Shown in pieces: positions 60,057 to 64,000 of a stretch of 64,000 nucleotides of DNA. Origin of the DNA: Prunus persica (lineage: Eukaryota > Streptophyta > Magnoliopsida > Rosales > Rosaceae). The notes beneath the pieces were generated by a model. It was given only the letters and a program-made list of their open reading frames with translations. It did not search any database and was not told where the DNA came from. How positions within the stretch are numbered: position 1 is the stretch's first letter; every line of letters starts with the position of its first letter. The translations under genes and the position numbers were made by a program. The stretch is from assembly GCF_000346465.2 (NCBI RefSeq), contig NC_034012.1, positions 21,549,169 to 21,613,168 on the forward strand, in the 5' to 3' direction.

Positions 60057-62489
60057 TGTTGGAAAGTAATCAATACCCGATTCTACGGGAACTAGAATAG
60101 GAAAAACTTATCTATAATTGTTTGACTTTTCCTAGAATTGCTGTACAATTCTTTTCCTAGTTAGGCTCTGTATATTTCCCTAGTTAGGCTTGCATTCTCC
60201 TTGTATAAGTATATTGTACAATCAATAGAATTATTCATTCCGGCATAATATCTTTCTATACCAATTTTACATGGTATCAGAGCAGGGAAGACCCTATCTC
60301 CTGTGTGTGTTTTTTTGGCCATTCTCTTTAACCAACAATTTAGATCTTTTTCTTGTTTCGCCTCATTCTCCATGGGAGACGAAAAATAGAGCAAGCCTAA
60401 GAAGAAAGATGGAGGTTCTGGTGCCTCCGAGGACGATGGTACAAATGACGCCAGCAGTCCTCTTTTTGTTCATCGCAGTGACCATCTGGGCATGGTCCTT
60501 GTTCCCAAACTCCTCAATGGAGATAATTACACAACGTGATGCCGCTCAATTCGCTTATCCCTTGGCACAAAAAATAAGCTAGGGTTTGTTGAAGGGACCG
60601 AGCAAATACAATTCGAGAAAAGCAATCCAGATCACTACCCTCGCTGGCTGCAATGCAATGATATGGTGCTCTCATGATCCTTAATTCCATTGAACCAGAG
60701 ATCGCCAATACTGTCGTCTACAAAGACAACAACGCATGAGATTTGGGAGGACCTCAAGGGTCAAGGGGCGATTTTCTCAAAGCAACGCACTAAGAATTTT
60801 CCAACTACAACAAGATATTGCTTATCTCCATCAAGGGCAGATGTCTGTTGCTAGCTATTTCACCAAGATGAGGGAGTTGTGGGACGAATTGGCTTCCTAC
60901 AACGATTTTCTGACATATTCATGTGGTGCTATGAAGAAGCATCATGCACGAGATGAACACAACACTCTTATGCAGTTCTTGATGGGTTTAAATGAATCAT
61001 ATAGTGCGGTAAGGGGACAAATTTTACTCATGAATCCTTTCCCAAGAGCATATGCATTGGTTTCGCAAGAGGAAAAGCAGAGAGAATTAGGTTCTGCACG
61101 GATTGTAGCTGAAAGTGCAGCGATGGTGGTGCGGTCCAGTCTGCAACAACAGCGAACTAACAATAATCAATGGCTTAGCATTGGCGAATGATAGCAGCAT
61201 TTGACCTAGAAGCAGTCTAGGCCCAATCAGTTACAACCCAACTCCAGTTTTAGCCAACAATCGCTTCTTCGTTCTTATTGTGGGGATACAAACCATGATG
61301 TTGAAACTTGCTAGAAGTTGCAAGGCTATCCCTTATGGCATAGGCTGCACAAATCAGGAGAAGGCACTAACAAATCAAAAGGAGGTGGGGGCCGCAACAA
61401 ATCTTCTTCAGCAAACCATGTGGATGCAAATCCTAGTTTTTATGATGTGAAAGCCGTGATGCCCAACCTCACCAATTTGCAGTATAAGCAAATATGTTCA
61501 GTGATGAAAGAGAAAGGAAAGTAATTCACAACCTGATTCCCAAGCGAATATTGCCAATTCAAGTTTGTTTAAAAATTGCTCTACAACACTTGATTGGATC
61601 ATTGATAGTGGGGTGACAGATGATATCACGTGTTCCCCTCATTTGCTCACAAATGTGAAGCATTCCACCATGCCACCCGCAAAGTTACAAAGCGGAGACC
61701 AGGCTCCAATTACTACTACTGGAACTTTGCCAATACATTCATATTTATTTTTGAAAGATGTGTTGGGGGTTCGCGCGTTCAAAGTTGACTTGATATCTGT
61801 GAGTAAGATGACAGGATTTAACTTGTTCAGGAACCTTTTTTCCACAATGGTCTGTTTTGCAGGATTTGGTTACGAGGACGAGTGGTCAGGGTAAGCGACG
61901 TTGAGGCTTGTATTATCTAGTAGCGTTGGCTTCTTCAAACTCCTCTCCAAATAAATCCAATCCATCTTGTCATTTGGCTTTAGCTTCCACATATTTATGG
62001 CATTGCCGTTTGTGTCACCAATCTTTGGCCCGTTTAAATTTTATGTCCAAAACATTGTTAAAATTTCCTTGTTCTTCAAATAATATTTGTGATATTTGGC
62101 CATTGGCCAAACAGATATGACTCCCATTTTCTATTAGTTCAATCTCCTCCTCACACCCTTTCGCACTCATTCACTGTGATATTTGGGGTCCGCACAAAAT
62201 AGCCTCTTTATCTGGGGTGAACTATTTTTTAACTATGGTGGATGATTTTACGAAGTTTACATGGATTTTTCTCATGCACCATAAAAGTGAAACACAAGAG
62301 CACCTTCGATCCTTTTTTGCATATACCTAAAAACAGTTCAACACCAAAATCAAACAAATATGTGTGGACAATGGAGGAGAATTTTATTCACTTCGCGACT
62401 TTTTCGCAAATAACGGGGTCATTTACCAACGATCTTGCGTTTACACCCCTAACAAAACAGGGTCGTAGAACGCAAACATCACCATCTAA
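60057..62489 (+). mobile_element. Decayed Ty1/copia element: 5' LTR, primer-binding site, gag, protease, integrase
   Basis: A 215-bp LTR (60057-60271, TGTTGGAAAG ... TTTTACA) is followed at once by TGGTATCAGAGC, the initiator-Met primer-binding site of copia elements. Then come gag (N-part with stops at about 60400-60740; LQQDIAYLHQGQMSVASYF and MQFLMGLNESYSAVRGQI at 60736-61191), protease (DWIIDSGVTDDIT at about 61585), GAG-pre-integrase (LWHCRLCHQSLARLNF at about 62000) and integrase with both Asp residues (HCDIWGP; VDNGGEF) and the Glu region, where the frame is broken. The retained segments keep copia gene order. The element is dead: stops in gag, a stop near 62330 and a frameshift near 62464. 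It is cut at 62490 by LTR copy E, and its 3' half and 3' LTR are not in the window. Confidence 0.85.
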
Positions 62490-64000
62490 TGATAGGACCT
62501 GCCCCGAATTCCTCGGAATTCGGGACAAACCCTGTGGTATTTCCGACATCACCTTGATGCCAGGCGCACTTACTAAAAGAGACGAGACTTTTTGCCAAAA
62601 TTTCAGTAGAGTCTCCCTCAAAAAATGGACATTCCCAAAATTTTCAACCTGTTCAAACACATTTAGAATTCTCAACCGGCAGCATGCACAAGATAATAAC
62701 ATGCAATTACATAGTAGGCCTTCGACTTTACATCCAACCCTAGAATGGGTGACATCAGAGCAGTCTAAACAGTTCCAGTTTACAATCAAATATAGAGTTC
62801 AACAGGAATAAAACGAGTAAAAGAGTGTCCTACGAAAGCTCGGGGCTCAGAAGTAAAGATCTCAGTTCGGCTGCTAGGTTCGAATCTATCTACTGCCTAG
62901 GGGCGCAAAACAGAAAAGTGTGAGTGGACAAAAACAAAGTTCGTTATCTTTGAAAATAACATAATAATAACCCCACCGTTTAGAAAACGATGCTGAAAAT
63001 GATATGCATTCAAACCGATGTAGCTATATATATATATATATAGTTTAGACAAAACTATAATGAAATCCGTAATCTCGCAATAGTATACCATCACCAATCC
63101 CATTCCAAACCTTTCCCGACTACACTTTCGAAATGCGTGCCCATTGGCACAGCGAGGTGAGGAAGTGTCCTCACCGATCAATAAGAATGAAAGGACAAGT
63201 CCTACGCACGCAGATTAACTCCGCTAAGGGTCTACGAAACACCCCATCAACGGTGCCCGGGTTCCGACATATCCAAGTAGCACCAAATTCCAAGTATCCA
63301 ATTCCAGTATTCCAAATCCGGGGAGGTACATAGGGTAGTGGTTATGGCACTCAAAACTGACTTAACCACAACTCAATCCACATTTCATGAACTCTTTCTA
63401 ACAACCCCATATACCCAACACATATCCAAGAATAAATATTCATTCTAAAAAATAGCACATATCCATTCCAAAATAATCACAATACAAAATTATTCAAATA
63501 TACTTCATTTACTTTAATAAAAATATTGCATTCTTCATTTAAATAAATAATAACTCAATGGTCAAGAAATCATTATGCATATTTTTTCCATCCTTGAAAA
63601 TAATGATTATAGTTTAAAAACTAAGTCCACTCACAGATAGTGCCACGCTGCTTGACCCTGAGAGGGTCCTGCACGCTGCGTATGCTAGGTCGGAGTACCT
63701 ATTTCAGAATACGAGGACTAGATTAAAATAAAGCTCTTCGAACAAGAACTTTAAAATAAAATCTTAATTTTCCCGGGATTTAAGTGTGTGTACAATGAAT
63801 GAGAAGTTTCTAAGGTTGAACTACGTGTTTTGAATGGAGGAATAGCCTCGGGAGATGCTCAATCAACTGAGTGGTCAAACTTCCCAAATTTTCAACCGGG
63901 CCCGCGGGGCCTATGACCTCCGATTTCTGATCCGAAAGTTCCTATGGGTTCAACATTTATTATACATGTCCTACAAATTTGGTCCGAATCGAACAGTCGG
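62490..64000 (+). mobile_element. LTR family A, copy E (runs off the window)
   Basis: It starts TGATAGGACCTGCCCCGAAT, within the copia integrase coding region. Blocks shared in order with A, B and D include TTTTGCCAAAATTTCAGTAGAG, TCCTACGCACGCAGATTAAC (compare CCTATGCGAGCAAACTACCC in D), GACCCTGAGAGGGTCC at 63654-63669 and CCGGGCCCGCGGGG at 63897-63910. The 3' part lies beyond 64000. Confidence 0.7.

Noticed and set aside
62242..62811. 189-aa open frame
   Set aside because: It crosses the junction of the copia integrase and LTR copy E, and is in neither the integrase frame nor any known frame.

Overview
This is plant nuclear DNA. It has spliced genes with GT-AG introns, AT-rich intergenic DNA, and nested transposons (MULE, hAT MITEs, copia and gypsy remnants, solo LTRs). 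The one host gene, a complete homologue of the plant actin-bundling protein SCAB1, points to a eudicot. The repeat sequences look like those of Rosaceae, but that is an impression and was not tested.

Layout. 1-15766: a very large Mutator-like element (MULE) whose left end lies at or just outside the window. The two 80-bp terminal inverted repeats match at 79 positions and carry mirror-image TATA boxes. Inside are a DUF1985/Ulp1 (C48) protease gene (+), a GRF zinc-finger membrane protein gene (-), two divergent small coiled-coil genes that appear to be paralogues of each other (- and +), and a MURA-type transposase (-). Three of the five genes carry one disabling lesion each (TGA, TAA, frameshift), so this copy is probably non-autonomous. 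15767-18600: the LTR-like sequence the MULE landed in, then a CGATAT-rich repeat. 18625-24170: two tandem arrays (~180-bp and ~240-bp units) built of short dyads, interrupted by a solo-LTR-like element and by a hAT MITE with a clean 8-bp target duplication. 24170-36085: repeats, including LTR family A (copies B and C), a copia fragment, a gypsy-type LTR with primer-binding site, and a second CGATAT element.

36386-48890: SCAB1 on the minus strand, 12 coding exons giving 498 aa, with an 852-bp Mutator-type MITE in its largest intron. 48900-64000: nested repeats. These include a TIR element, a hAT-like MITE, an LTR-A copy with 5-bp target duplication that itself contains a 1.8-kb solo LTR with its own 5-bp duplication, a retroposed poly(A) sequence, a 200-bp perfect-looking hairpin MITE, and a decayed copia element whose integrase region is broken by another LTR-A copy running off the window.

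The most unusual content is the MULE: the transposase and SUMO-protease-like gene are a known pairing in plant MULEs, but the GRF membrane protein and the divergent pair of small coiled-coil genes are not ones I recognise as described MULE cargo. All gene models are by eye, from splice signals and reading-frame continuity; no database was searched.
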